Notes: generated by a model not told the origin, from the sequence alone. A stretch of DNA of 64,000 bases from Blastococcus carthaginiensis (GCF_030731085.1 NZ_JASNFN010000016.1:61424-125423), one strand, 5' to 3'; shown: positions 9,019 through 17,487, counted from the first letter of the stretch. Translations and numbers: made by a program.

Positions 9019-10916
9019 TGACCGTGCCGTCGGGGCTCATCGCCGAGGACATCGAGTCCTACCTGGACATCCACCAGCACAAGTCGCTGCTCCGGTTCAT
9101 CACCTGCGGCAGCGTCGACGACGGCAAGTCCACGCTGATCGGCCGGCTGCTGTACGAGTCGCACCTGGTCTTCGAGGACCACCTCGAGGCGCTGGAGGCC
9201 GACTCGAAGACGGGGACGCAAGGCGGTGAGCTCGACTTCGCGCTGCTGGTCGACGGGCTGGCCGCCGAGCGGGAGCAGGGCATCACCATCGACGTCGCCT
9301 ACCGGTTCTTCTCCACCGAGAAGCGCAAGTTCATCGTCGCCGACACCCCGGGCCACGAGCAGTACACACGGAACATGGTCACCGGTGCGTCGACCGCCGA
9401 GGCCGCGGTGATCCTGATCGACGCGCGCCGGGGCGTGCTCACGCAGACCCGGCGGCACAGCTTCCTGGTCTCCCTGCTCGGCATCCGCAGGATCGTCGTC
9501 GCCGTCAACAAGCTCGACCTGGTCGGCTACTCGCGCGAGGTCTTCGAGGAGATCGAGGCCGAGTACCGCGACTTCGCCGCCCGGATCGGGCTGACCGACA
9601 TCGTCTGCATCCCCATGTCGGCGCTCCGCGGCGACAACATCACCGAGCCCAGCCCGAACACGCCCTGGTACCACGGCCCGACGCTGCTCGGGCACCTCGA
9701 GACGGTTCCCGTGGGGCAGCACGCGAAGGATGGGCCGTTCCGCATGCCGGTCCAGTGGGTCAACCGCCCGGGCCACGACTTCCGCGGCTTCTCGGGGGTC
9801 GTCGTCGGCGGCCGGGTCCGGCCCGGTGACCGGGTCCGCGTGGTGCCCTCGGGGCAGCAGAGCACCGTCACGCGCGTCGTCACCATGGACGACGACCTCG
9901 ACGAGGCCGTCGCCGAGCAGTCGGTGACGCTCACCCTCGCCGACGAGATCGACATCAGCCGCGGCGACGTGCTGTGCGCTGCGGACTCACCGGCGGGCTC
10001 CGCCGACCAGTTCGAGGCGCACGTCGTCTGGATGGCCGAGCACGAGATGCTGCCGGGTCGGCCCTACCTGCTGAAGCTCGGGACGCGCACGGTCCCCGCG
10101 TCGCTGAGCCGGCCCAAGTACCGCATCGACGTCAACACGCTCGAGCACACGGCGGCCACGACCCTGGCGCTCAACGAGATCGGGGTCTGCAACCTCAACC
10201 TGGACCGCCCGATCGCCTTCGACCCGTACGCGGAGAACCGGGACATGGGTGGCTTCGTGCTCATCGACCGGCTGACCAACGCCACCGTCGGGGCGGGGAT
10301 GCTGCACTTCGCACTGCGGCGCTCGCAGAACGTCCACTGGCAGGCGATGGACGTCGACAAGGCGGCGCACGTCGAGCTGAAGGGTCACCGGCCCTGCGTC
10401 GTCTGGTTCACCGGGCTGTCGGGCGCTGGGAAGTCGAGCATCGCCAACCTCGTGGAGAAGCGGCTGCACGCGCTCGGAGTGCACACGACGCTGCTGGACG
10501 GCGACAACGTCCGGCACGGCCTCAACAAGGACCTGGGCTTCACCGAGGCCGACCGGGTCGAGAACATCCGCCGCGTGGGCGAGGTGTCGCGCCTGATGGT
10601 GAACGCGGGCCTCGTCGTCCTCGTCTCGTTCATCTCCCCGTTCCGGTCCGAGCGACGGATGGCTCGCGACATGGTCGGCGGGGGGGAGTTCTGCGAGGTG
10701 TTCGTGGACACCCCGCTTGACGTCGCCGAACGACGCGACGTCAAGGGGCTGTACGGCAAGGCTCGGCGGGGGGAGCTCGCGAACTTCACCGGCATCGACT
10801 CCCCCTACGAGGTGCCCGAGGATCCGGAGATCCACATCGACACGACCGCGACGAGCCCCGAGGAGGCGGCTCAGCAGGTCGTCGTCAGGCTCCGGGAGCT
10901 GGGCGTCATCACCTGA
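9018..10916 (+). CDS. cysNC: Bifunctional sulfate adenylyltransferase subunit 1 / APS kinase CysNC
   Basis: The 632-aa fusion has an N-terminal EF-Tu-like GTPase (CysN) with G1 GSVDDGKST (about 31-39), G3 DTPGHEQY and G4 NKLD, followed by beta-barrel domains, and a C-terminal APS kinase (CysC) with P-loop GLSGAGKSS (about 466-474), DGDNVRHGLN, ISPFRSERR and GLYGKARRGE. It makes PAPS from sulfate in complex with CysD. PAPS feeds reduction or sulfotransferases. This fused architecture is common in actinobacteria. It begins inside the cysD stop codon. Its 3' end runs 8 bp into a convergent small membrane protein gene. Confidence 0.97.
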   Translation: MTVPSGLIAEDIESYLDIHQHKSLLRFITCGSVDDGKSTLIGRLLYESHLVFEDHLEALEADSKTGTQGGELDFALLVDGLAAEREQGITIDVAYRFFSTEKRKFIVADTPGHEQYTRNMVTGASTAEAAVILIDARRGVLTQTRRHSFLVSLLGIRRIVVAVNKLDLVGYSREVFEEIEAEYRDFAARIGLTDIVCIPMSALRGDNITEPSPNTPWYHGPTLLGHLETVPVGQHAKDGPFRMPVQWVNRPGHDFRGFSGVVVGGRVRPGDRVRVVPSGQQSTVTRVVTMDDDLDEAVAEQSVTLTLADEIDISRGDVLCAADSPAGSADQFEAHVVWMAEHEMLPGRPYLLKLGTRTVPASLSRPKYRIDVNTLEHTAATTLALNEIGVCNLNLDRPIAFDPYAENRDMGGFVLIDRLTNATVGAGMLHFALRRSQNVHWQAMDVDKAAHVELKGHRPCVVWFTGLSGAGKSSIANLVEKRLHALGVHTTLLDGDNVRHGLNKDLGFTEADRVENIRRVGEVSRLMVNAGLVVLVSFISPFRSERRMARDMVGGGEFCEVFVDTPLDVAERRDVKGLYGKARRGELANFTGIDSPYEVPEDPEIHIDTTATSPEEAAQQVVVRLRELGVIT

Positions 10917-11055
10917 TCAGCGCCGCGCCGGCCCGGTCCCGGTCCTGCGCCTGCTCCTCGTGCAACGCGCTCCTCCCGAGCGCGGCGACGAAGACGGCGG
11001 CCAGGACGGCGACGACCGCCCAGATCGCGAGCACGGTCAGCATCATGCGGACCAT
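10909..11055 (-). CDS. Small single-pass membrane protein (48 aa), possible divergent relative of 20566/37939 family
   Basis: A short leftward frame starts at ATG 11055 (other ATGs at 11058, 11046 and 11043) and ends with a stop overlapping the cysNC end. It encodes a hydrophobic helix starting LTVLAIWAVVAVLAAV, then a charged tail (HEEQAQDRDRAG). The W-x3-A spacing of the helix matches the small proteins at 20566 and 37939, but the following I-G and R-x-A-D positions are not conserved, so kinship is uncertain. There is no strong ribosome-binding site. No function is known. Confidence 0.5.
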   Translation of the reverse strand: MVRMMLTVLAIWAVVAVLAAVFVAALGRSALHEEQAQDRDRAGAALIR

Positions 11056-11347
11056 CATGCGGGCACGAGCTGTCCGCGGGCCGACGGCCCGTTGACAGCT
11101 CGTCGGCGTGGAGGTGGACATCCGGTGGTGTGACCGCCCGCCGTCTCCGGACGCCGCCTCACGAGGAGGGTGGTGGCAGCACGGTTGGAGCCGTCCTCCA
11201 GGCCGGGGGTGCCCGGCGCGTCCGGACCGCTTCCGCCACCGCCCCTCGACCGCTCGGCGGCAGGAGCCTGGCCGGCGCCTTCCGCAGCGCACGTCGGGGC
11301 GCAGGTGCCGGACGTGCGGCGCGGAACCGCGCACGTCGGCGTCCCCG

Positions 11348-12325
11348 CTAGACGATGGTCGGTCCGGTGGTGGTCGGCGTCGGCTCGGTCGTCGGCGGAG
11401 TCGTCGTCGTCGGCGGGGTCGTCGTCGTCGGCGTCGGTTCGGTCGTGGGCGTCGGCGGGGTCGTCGTCGTCGGCGTCGGTTCGGTCGTGGGCGTCGGCGG
11501 GGTCGTCGTCGTCGGCGGGGTCGTCGTCGTCGGCGTCGGTTCGGTCGTGGGCGTCGGCGGGGTCGTCGTCGGCGTCGGGGTCGTCGTCGGCGTCGGGGTC
11601 GTCGTCGACGGCGGGGTCGTCGTCGACGGCGTCGGTTCGGTCGTGGGCGTCGGCGGAGTGGTCGTCGTCGGCGGAGTGGTCGTCGTCGGCGGAGTGGTCG
11701 TCGTCGGCGGAGTGGTCGTCGTCGGCGGAGTGGTCGTCGTCGGCGGAGTGGTCGTCGTCGGCGGAGTGGTCGTCGTCGGCGGAGTGGTCGTCGTCGGCGG
11801 AGTGGTCGTCGTCGGCGCACTCGTCGTCGGCCCGCTGTCCGGCGCCGCGTCTCCCTGCCGGTCCACGCCCTCGAGGATGCGCCGGACCGCCGCCGGGAGC
11901 GTCGCAGTCCGACGATCGCCGATGAAGACGCTGGAACCGGCGCGTCCGCCGACGCCGCCGTCGCCGTCGCCGTCGCCTGCTGATCGCGCCCCGTCGCCGA
12001 CCGGTGCGACCGGAACGCTCTCCTCAGCAGCACCGCCCGGCGCGGACGCGAGCGGCGCGGCCTCCTGCTCTGCGGGTCCCCCGGTCAGCCCGCCGAAGGG
12101 GAAGTTGACCGCGACGGGCACACCGTCGCGCGGTTGTTCGGAGAGCACACCACCCCAGGCGAGGACTGCCACCGCGCAGCCGACGAGCCCGGCCGCGCAC
12201 GCCAGGCCGATACCGAAGAGCGCGTCGAACGGATCGCGCTCCTCGACCCCCTCGAACTCTCGGTCCGGGTGGAAAGAACTGTCGCCGGCGTGACCTTCGT
12301 CATCCGGTTCGGGAGGGACGCTCAG
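11348..12325 (-). CDS. Single-pass protein with long TTTTPP repeat tail, likely CTG start
   Basis: The leftward frame encodes an acidic N-terminus (PPEPDDEG, EGVEERDPFDALF), one membrane helix (IGLACAAGLVGCAVAVLAW), a spacer, a short segment SSVFIGDRRTATLPAAVRRILEGVD, then about 120 residues of Thr/Pro repeats (TTTTPP and variants with TEPTP). Such tails are usually extended, wall-spanning and often O-mannosylated in actinobacteria. No ATG or GTG stands at a sensible place; AAGGAGG sits 5 nt before a CTG at 12325, which I take as the start. Function is unknown. Repeat number may vary between strains. Confidence 0.68.
   Translation of the reverse strand: MSVPPEPDDEGHAGDSSFHPDREFEGVEERDPFDALFGIGLACAAGLVGCAVAVLAWGGVLSEQPRDGVPVAVNFPFGGLTGGPAEQEAAPLASAPGGAAEESVPVAPVGDGARSAGDGDGDGGVGGRAGSSVFIGDRRTATLPAAVRRILEGVDRQGDAAPDSGPTTSAPTTTTPPTTTTPPTTTTPPTTTTPPTTTTPPTTTTPPTTTTPPTTTTPPTTTTPPTPTTEPTPSTTTPPSTTTPTPTTTPTPTTTPPTPTTEPTPTTTTPPTTTTPPTPTTEPTPTTTTPPTPTTEPTPTTTTPPTTTTPPTTEPTPTTTGPTIV
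11388..11816 (-). repeat. Coding minisatellite encoding TTTTPP units
   Basis: The 3' half of the gene at 11348 is a degenerate then near-perfect tandem array. The cleanest part, about 11655-11816, is nine copies of an 18-bp unit (on the plus strand GGAGTGGTCGTCGTCGGC) reading TTTTPP on the minus strand. The left part alternates this unit with TEPTP variants. The unit is a multiple of three, so gain or loss keeps the frame. Confidence 0.9.
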
Positions 12326-12702
12326 GGGTGCCTCCTTCGATGGACCACGGCCACCTCGGGGGCCGGGTGCGCGTGGTGAGCGTTCTGCCACGCCGGCACG
12401 CCGGCCGCAAGGGGCGCCGACACGGCATCGGGAGGCAGGCCTCCGCCACCCTGCGCGGTTCACCGTTAGGTGGCCGGTCGGTGACGCTGGGATGACGAAA
12501 GCCCGACGTGCCGGTGACCGCTGCGAAGCAGGGACTGAGAACGGCCTGGTCGGGCCCCTGGGGTCCGACCCGCGCCTCGGGCACGACGCCACCCCTCGCC
12601 CACGGTCGCGACGGGGTCGGGTTCACATCGCCCGCTCAGGTGGTACACACGGCAGGCGGCGCAGGGCAGGCGGGCCGGCCGCTCCGCCGGGAAGGAGTGG
12701 TC
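12326..12702. other. Divergent intergenic region, 377 bp, no gene seen
   Basis: The gap lies between the TP-repeat protein gene and a small rightward gene and presumably holds both promoters. A GGTTCACCGTTAGG segment near 12457 and a GC-rich imperfect hairpin around 12548-12580 were noticed, but neither could be assigned a function. Confidence 0.35.
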
Positions 12703-12876
12703 GTGACGTCATCCCCGCGCTTCGGCGGCCACCGGGTGCACGGTGCCGGATCCGCGCCTGCAGACCGCCGTGGCCCGGCGGTGCACCTGCACCGCTTCCG
12801 CTGGCTCGGCCCGGACGCCTTCAGCTCGGCGACGCTGTACCGGTGCCGGTGCGGCGAGGTCCGGTCCGGCTTCTGA
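12703..12876 (+). CDS. Small hypothetical protein with C-terminal CxC motif (57 aa)
   Basis: A GTG at 12703 with GAAGGAG upstream opens a 57-codon frame. The protein is basic and His/Arg-rich in the middle (AVHLHRFRWLGPDAF) and ends YRCRCGEVRSGF, where the two cysteines resemble half of a zinc knuckle. No membrane helix is seen. I do not recognise the family. The good ribosome-binding site and lack of a competing gene are the main support. Confidence 0.55.
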   Translation: MTSSPRFGGHRVHGAGSAPADRRGPAVHLHRFRWLGPDAFSSATLYRCRCGEVRSGF

Positions 12877-12902
12877 GGGATCCCCGCACCGGCCCGCCGC
12901 CG

Positions 12903-13763
12903 TCAGCGCGGCTGGTCGCCGAGCGGTCGGACGACCTGCGGAGCCAGCTCCAGGGAGTGCGCGTCGTCGGCACGGCGAAGCACCCAGCCGGCGGGGAGCA
13001 CGAGTCGCGGAGCGACACCGATGAGGACGGCGACCAGGAACGCCACACCGGCCAGCGCCTCGCCGGACTCCTCGATGAAGGTGGCGGCGATCCCCAGCGA
13101 CGCCGGCGCGAGGGCGGAGAGAGCCGAGAGACCGACGGAGGCGACGCCGTAGCCGGCGAGGCTGCCCAGGACCCGGCGCCGGTCACGGCGCTCCGTGCGG
13201 CTGAGGAAGAACAGCACCCCGACGACGGCAAGGGCCGCGACCGCGCTGACGGCGATGGCGGCGGGCCGGCCGACGGCGGAGTACAGAGCGGCCATCGCGT
13301 CGGCGTGCACGGTGCCCCCGGCCTTGACCGACGCGATGCCGGCGGCGACGACCCCCACGGCCAGCCACCAGGTGCGGCGGCCGGGGTTGCGGGCGGCCCC
13401 GGCAACGGCGGCGATCGCGGCGACGGCGAAGAGGCCGGCCACGAACAGGCGGGGCAGGGAGAACGGGGCGTCCATGGAGAGCAGCTGGGCGGCGGAGCCG
13501 GTGGCCCCGTTCAGGCGCAGCAGGAAGCCGGTGGCCATGAGCACGACCGCGGCAGCGGCCAGCCCGACCCCGACCGGGGGCAGCGGGACGGCGCGGCGGC
13601 GGGTGCGCACGGCGGTGGCCGCGGGAGCGAGCTGCTCGGCGGGGGCCCAGGACGGCGTCGCGAGGTCGTCCGCCCGGCGGATCACCTTCCCGATCAGGAC
13701 ACCCAGGGACGCGGCGACCGCCGTCCAGACGACCAGTCCACCGACGATCCAGGCCCACCACAC
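12903..13763 (-). CDS. Polytopic membrane protein with fused small-membrane-protein segment
   Basis: The 286-aa protein (GTG start) has about seven hydrophobic helices and no recognised enzyme motif. Its first 32 residues carry W13-x3-A17-x6-I24-G25-x2-I28-R29-x-A31-D32, the same pattern with exact spacing as the stand-alone 57-aa and 110-aa proteins at 20566 and 37939. The remainder has further helices (about 65-83, 105-125, 131-150, 165-185, 197-215, 225-242) and a charged C-terminal tail RRADDAHSLELAPQ. It lies downstream of rmlB-rmlD on the same strand, 75 bp from rmlD. Function is unknown. Confidence 0.7.
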   Translation of the reverse strand: MWWAWIVGGLVVWTAVAASLGVLIGKVIRRADDLATPSWAPAEQLAPAATAVRTRRRAVPLPPVGVGLAAAAVVLMATGFLLRLNGATGSAAQLLSMDAPFSLPRLFVAGLFAVAAIAAVAGAARNPGRRTWWLAVGVVAAGIASVKAGGTVHADAMAALYSAVGRPAAIAVSAVAALAVVGVLFFLSRTERRDRRRVLGSLAGYGVASVGLSALSALAPASLGIAATFIEESGEALAGVAFLVAVLIGVAPRLVLPAGWVLRRADDAHSLELAPQVVRPLGDQPR

Positions 13764-13838
13764 GCGCTGATCATCGGCAGGGCGGCGGCAGAGCTTGACC
13801 GATGCGCGCCACGTGTCGGTACCGGCGGGGCTGCGGGG

Positions 13839-14684
13839 TCAGCTGAGGCCGGCGAGGTGGTGCCGCAGTCCGTCGCGCCAGTGCACCGGCCGGAAGCCGG
13901 TGGCGCGGATCCTGGCCAGGTCGAGCACCGAGTTCAGCGGCCGCGGCGCGACGCCGATCCGGCCGGCGAAGTACTCGGCGGTGCTCACCCGCGACACGTC
14001 GTCGGCGGAGCGGCCGCGCGCGGTGAAGACCAGCGCGGCGACGTCGGCCCACGACACGGGCTCGCCGTCGCCGGTGAGGTTGTAGGTGCCGTAGGGCGCG
14101 CCGGTCACGACCAGGTGGCGGATGCCGGCGGCCAGGTCGCGGGCGCTGGTGGGCCGTCCGATCTGGTCGTCGACCACCGAGGGCGAGACACCGCGGTCGG
14201 CGAGGCCGGCCATGGTGCGCAGGAAGTTGCCGCCCTCCCCCACCACCCAGGTGGTGCGCACCAGCCAGTGGCGCTCGACGGCGGTGGCGCGGGCGTCGCC
14301 GTCGGCCTTGCTGCGGCCGTAGACCGACAGCGGCGCGGGCGGGAGCTCTTCGGGGATCGGCCCGGGGTGCGTGCCGTCGAAGACGTACTCGCTGGACAGG
14401 TGCACGAGCGCGGCACCGGCCCGGTCGGCGGCCCGGGCGAGGTGGGCGACGGCGTCGACGTTGACCGCCCGGACGGCCGCCAGGTTCGCCGGGTCCTCCG
14501 CGGCGTCGACCGCCGTCCAGGCGGCGGCGTTCAGGACGACGTCGACGCCGGTCCAGTCGAACGCCTCCACCGCGGCGGCGTCGGTGACGTCGAGCGCCAC
14601 CCGGTCGAGGGCGACCGCGCCGGGGAACTCGCGCCGCAGCGCCCGGCCGAGCTGCCCGCCCGCGCCGACGATGACGGCGTTCAC
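13839..14684 (-). CDS. rmlD: dTDP-4-dehydrorhamnose reductase RmlD
   Basis: This short-chain dehydrogenase performs the last step of dTDP-L-rhamnose synthesis. The 281-aa product starts with GTG at 14684, overlapping the rmlB stop by 4 bp (GTGA). The N-terminus AVIVGAGGQLGRALRR holds the nucleotide-binding glycine motif (G-A-G-G-Q-L-G, typical of RmlD), with LNAAAWTAVDAAE, SSEYVFDG and the catalytic Y-x3-K as YGRSK. The C-terminal end FRPVHWRDGLRHHLAGL is typical. rmlA and rmlC are not in this window. Confidence 0.95.
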   Translation of the reverse strand: MNAVIVGAGGQLGRALRREFPGAVALDRVALDVTDAAAVEAFDWTGVDVVLNAAAWTAVDAAEDPANLAAVRAVNVDAVAHLARAADRAGAALVHLSSEYVFDGTHPGPIPEELPPAPLSVYGRSKADGDARATAVERHWLVRTTWVVGEGGNFLRTMAGLADRGVSPSVVDDQIGRPTSARDLAAGIRHLVVTGAPYGTYNLTGDGEPVSWADVAALVFTARGRSADDVSRVSTAEYFAGRIGVAPRPLNSVLDLARIRATGFRPVHWRDGLRHHLAGLS

Positions 14685-15676
14685 TGCCCCTGGGCCGCGT
14701 ACGCCGCCTCGACGCCGTCCTTGAGGGGACGCCACCAGGCCTCGTGCTCCCGGTACCAGTCGATGGTCGCGGCGAGCCCGTCGCGGAACTCGGTGTAGCG
14801 CGGCGTCCAGCCCAGCTCGGTGCGCAGCTTGGTGGCGTCGATCGCGTAGCGCAGGTCGTGGCCGGCGCGGTCGGTGACCGAGTCGAAGGCGTCGGCCGGC
14901 TGCCCGGTCAGCTCCAGGACCAGGGCGAGCACCTCGCGGTTGTTCTTCTCGCCGTCGGCGCCGATCAGGTAGGTCTCGCCGGAACGGCCGCGGTCGAGGA
15001 TCGCGTGGACGGCGGAGTTGTGGTCGTCCACGTGGATCCAGTCGCGCACGTTCTCCCCGGCGCCGTAGAGCTTGGGCCGCAGCCCGGAGAGCACGTTGGT
15101 GACCTGCCGCGGGATGAACTTCTCGACGTGCTGATAGGGCCCGTAGTTGTTGGAGCAGTTGGAGAGGGTGGCGTGGATGCCGAAGGAGCGCACCCACGCC
15201 CGCACCAGCAGGTCCGAGCCCGCCTTGGTCGAGGAGTACGGGCTGGACGGGTTGTACGGCGTCTCGGGCGTGAACTTCGCCGGGTCGTCGAGCTCCAGGT
15301 CGCCGTAGACCTCGTCGGTGGAGATGTGGTGGTAGCGGGCGCCGTGCCGGCGCACCGCCTCGAGCAGGGTGAACGTGCCGACGACGTTGGTCTGCAGGAA
15401 CGGTGCGGGGTCGCGCAGCGAGTTGTCGTTGTGGCTCTCGGCGGCGAAGTGGACGACGACGTCGCAGCGGCCCACCAGCCGGTCGACGACGTCGGCGTCG
15501 GCCACCGAGCCGTGCACGAACTCGATGTCGTCGCGGACCGCGTCCAGCGAGGCGGGGTTGCCCGCGTAGGTCAGCGCGTCGAGCACGGTGACCTCGTACT
15601 CGGGGTGCTCGCGCAACGTCTGGTGCACGAAGTTGGCGCCGATGAACCCGGCACCCCCGGTGACGAGCATGCGCAT
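14681..15676 (-). CDS. rmlB: dTDP-glucose 4,6-dehydratase RmlB
   Basis: RmlB converts dTDP-glucose to dTDP-4-keto-6-deoxyglucose. I chose the ATG at 15676 (ATGCGCATG) with GGAGG 11 nt upstream; longer N-termini are Pro/Arg-rich shadow sequence. Motifs present are GGAGFIGANFV (NAD binding), HFAAESHND, the active-site STDEVYGDL, SPYSSTKAGSD with the Y-x3-K pair, SNCSNNYGPYQHVEKFIP and NVRDWIHVDDH. Length (331 aa) is normal. The downstream rmlD is translationally coupled. Confidence 0.97.
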   Translation of the reverse strand: MRMLVTGGAGFIGANFVHQTLREHPEYEVTVLDALTYAGNPASLDAVRDDIEFVHGSVADADVVDRLVGRCDVVVHFAAESHNDNSLRDPAPFLQTNVVGTFTLLEAVRRHGARYHHISTDEVYGDLELDDPAKFTPETPYNPSSPYSSTKAGSDLLVRAWVRSFGIHATLSNCSNNYGPYQHVEKFIPRQVTNVLSGLRPKLYGAGENVRDWIHVDDHNSAVHAILDRGRSGETYLIGADGEKNNREVLALVLELTGQPADAFDSVTDRAGHDLRYAIDATKLRTELGWTPRYTEFRDGLAATIDWYREHEAWWRPLKDGVEAAYAAQGQ

Positions 15677-16004
15677 CGTCTGCTGAACCTCCGCCGTGGA
15701 TCCGCGACCGGACGACGTTCCCGCGCCCGGTCCCCGCGCTGGGGCGGGTCGTCGTGCAGGGAACGACGGTAGTCGCACCGAGCGGAGGGACCCGGCACCT
15801 CGCCGTCGGCCCCGCCCCCTTCGAGGGGGTGGCGTCCTGGAGGCCGGACGCCCACGGTGCGACGCCGTTCCGAGTTCCTCCGGTCACCAACAGTGAGGCC
15901 GGGCCGCGCGCGGCCGCTGTTCACCCGAACGCCACCCGGGCCCGGTTCCCCTCGCCCAGACTTCGGCCGAAGGTGTTCGGGAGAGGAGCGACAGGGGGAA
16001 CCGC
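15677..16004. other. Divergent intergenic region, 328 bp, no gene seen
   Basis: It lies between rmlB and the VVPLDPP-repeat protein gene, which read away from each other. An AGGGGGAA ribosome-binding site precedes the ATG at 16005. No hairpin terminator, riboswitch or recognised operator was found. Confidence 0.4.
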
Positions 16005-17342
16005 ATGTCCATCGGCCGGCCGTGGGGTGCCGCGCGGGTGCCGCGCGACCTCCGCTCGCCGGCCGCGGCCCCCTCCGGACGTGCGCGCTGGTCCCGGCGC
16101 CTGCTGGTGACCGCCTTCCTGCTGCTGGGCGTCTGGACGGTGCTCGCCGCCACCACCGACGACGCGGCCCGGGCCGAAGCTCGGGCGCCCACGGAGGGCG
16201 ACACCCACGTCGTCGCGCCGGCCGGTGCGGTGACGCCGCTCCCCGATCCGCCCGCCGGTCCGCCGCCGGAGGTCCCGGTCGACCCGCCCGTGGTCCCGCT
16301 CGACCCGCCCGTGGTCCCGCTCGACCCGCCCGTGGTCCCGCTCGACCCGCCCGTGGTCCCGCTCGACCCGCCCGTGGTCCCGCTCGACCCGCCCGTGGTC
16401 CCGCTCGACCCGCCCGTGGTCCCGCTCGACCCGCCCGTGGTCCCGCTCGACCCGCCCGTGGTCCCGCTCGACCCGCCCGTGGTCCCGCTCGACCCGCCCG
16501 TGGTCTCGCTCGACCCACCCGTGGTCCCGGCCGACCCGCCGCCCGCCGGGGAGACCCCCGCCGGCGAGACCCCGGCCGACCCACCACCCGCCGAGCAGAC
16601 CCCCGCCGACCCGGCGGCACCTCCGGCGACCGAGACCCCGGCCGAGCCGGCCCCGGCCACCGACGAGGGGACCGACGCGGACGCCCCGGCCACCGACGCC
16701 GGGACCGACGCGGACGCTCCGGCCACCGACACCCCGGCGTCGGAGCCGGCACCGGCCGCAGATCCCGCCGGCGTGCCCGCCGACGGCACGGAGGACCCGG
16801 TGCCGGCCGCTCCCGCGGCCGCCGACGAGCCGGCCGATCCGGCGCCTGCTGCCGACCCGGCGCCCGCTGCCGAGCCGGTGCCCGACCCGGCGGGGCCCCC
16901 CGAGGCGACCCCGCCCGCCCTCCCGGCCCCGGCCGGGCCCACCGCGGCCGAGTGCGCCCCCGAACCCGGCACCGCGACCGTGGCCCCCGCCTCCCCGGCG
17001 AAGGCCGCACCGGTGCCCGTGGGCGCGACCGGGCTCGGCCAGGCCCCGCCGGCCGACGACCCCCGTGAGCCGGCGGCACCACCGGTGCACCGACCTCCCC
17101 CGCCCAGCCCGCCGGCGACGCCGGTCGCGCCGGTGCACGCGCCTGCCCCCGTGGGCCACACGTCGGCCTCGGTGTACGGCGGCGGGTCGTGCGCCACGGG
17201 CCACACCGACCACGCGGACGCCGCGCTCGCGGTGCTCGACGCAGGTTTCCCCGCCTCCCTCGCCGGCTCGATCCGGATCGCTCGCGGGCACGACGCCGTC
17301 CTCCTGGGCCGCGTCGAGGACCCGGGTGCCAGCCCCGACTGA
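16005..17342 (+). CDS. Exported proline-rich protein with VVPLDPP repeats
   Basis: The 445-aa product has a basic N-terminus, one hydrophobic segment (LLVTAFLLLGVWTVLAAT, about 33-50) acting as a signal or anchor, then about a dozen 7-residue VVPLDPP units, a long Pro/Ala/Asp/Thr-rich stretch (many PADP, PAEP, TDAGT variants) and a short C-terminal region with two cysteines (CAPEPG and GSCATGHTDH) and a more ordinary tail (ALAVLDAGFPASLAGSIRI). I infer a surface, wall-spanning protein. Function is unknown. It stands between rmlB and an EPS-initiating transferase and parallels the TTTTPP protein at 11348. Confidence 0.75.
   Translation: MSIGRPWGAARVPRDLRSPAAAPSGRARWSRRLLVTAFLLLGVWTVLAATTDDAARAEARAPTEGDTHVVAPAGAVTPLPDPPAGPPPEVPVDPPVVPLDPPVVPLDPPVVPLDPPVVPLDPPVVPLDPPVVPLDPPVVPLDPPVVPLDPPVVPLDPPVVPLDPPVVSLDPPVVPADPPPAGETPAGETPADPPPAEQTPADPAAPPATETPAEPAPATDEGTDADAPATDAGTDADAPATDTPASEPAPAADPAGVPADGTEDPVPAAPAAADEPADPAPAADPAPAAEPVPDPAGPPEATPPALPAPAGPTAAECAPEPGTATVAPASPAKAAPVPVGATGLGQAPPADDPREPAAPPVHRPPPPSPPATPVAPVHAPAPVGHTSASVYGGGSCATGHTDHADAALAVLDAGFPASLAGSIRIARGHDAVLLGRVEDPGASPD
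16290..16540 (+). repeat. 21-bp coding minisatellite (VVPLDPP)n
   Basis: Ten identical 21-bp units beginning GTGGTCCCGCTCGAC run from 16290 to 16499, followed by two variant units to about 16540. One imperfect unit precedes them. Base-level identity of the copies, including third positions, points to recent expansion or ongoing homogenisation. Confidence 0.95.
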
Positions 17343-17487
17343 CGGGCGCACCCCCTCCGTCCTCCCCCGCCGGTCCCCCCCGATCGGCTCGTCGAACACT
17401 CCATGACTCCGCACGTGCGCGACCGCCCCCGGTGACTTCTCCGCACCGGGTGCCGGACCGCCGTTCGCACCGCAGGGAACTCACGCG

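Noticed and set aside
11388..11816. Tandem repeats as a possible CRISPR array
   Set aside because: The units are 18 bp without unique spacers, in frame with a coding sequence; no cas genes occur.
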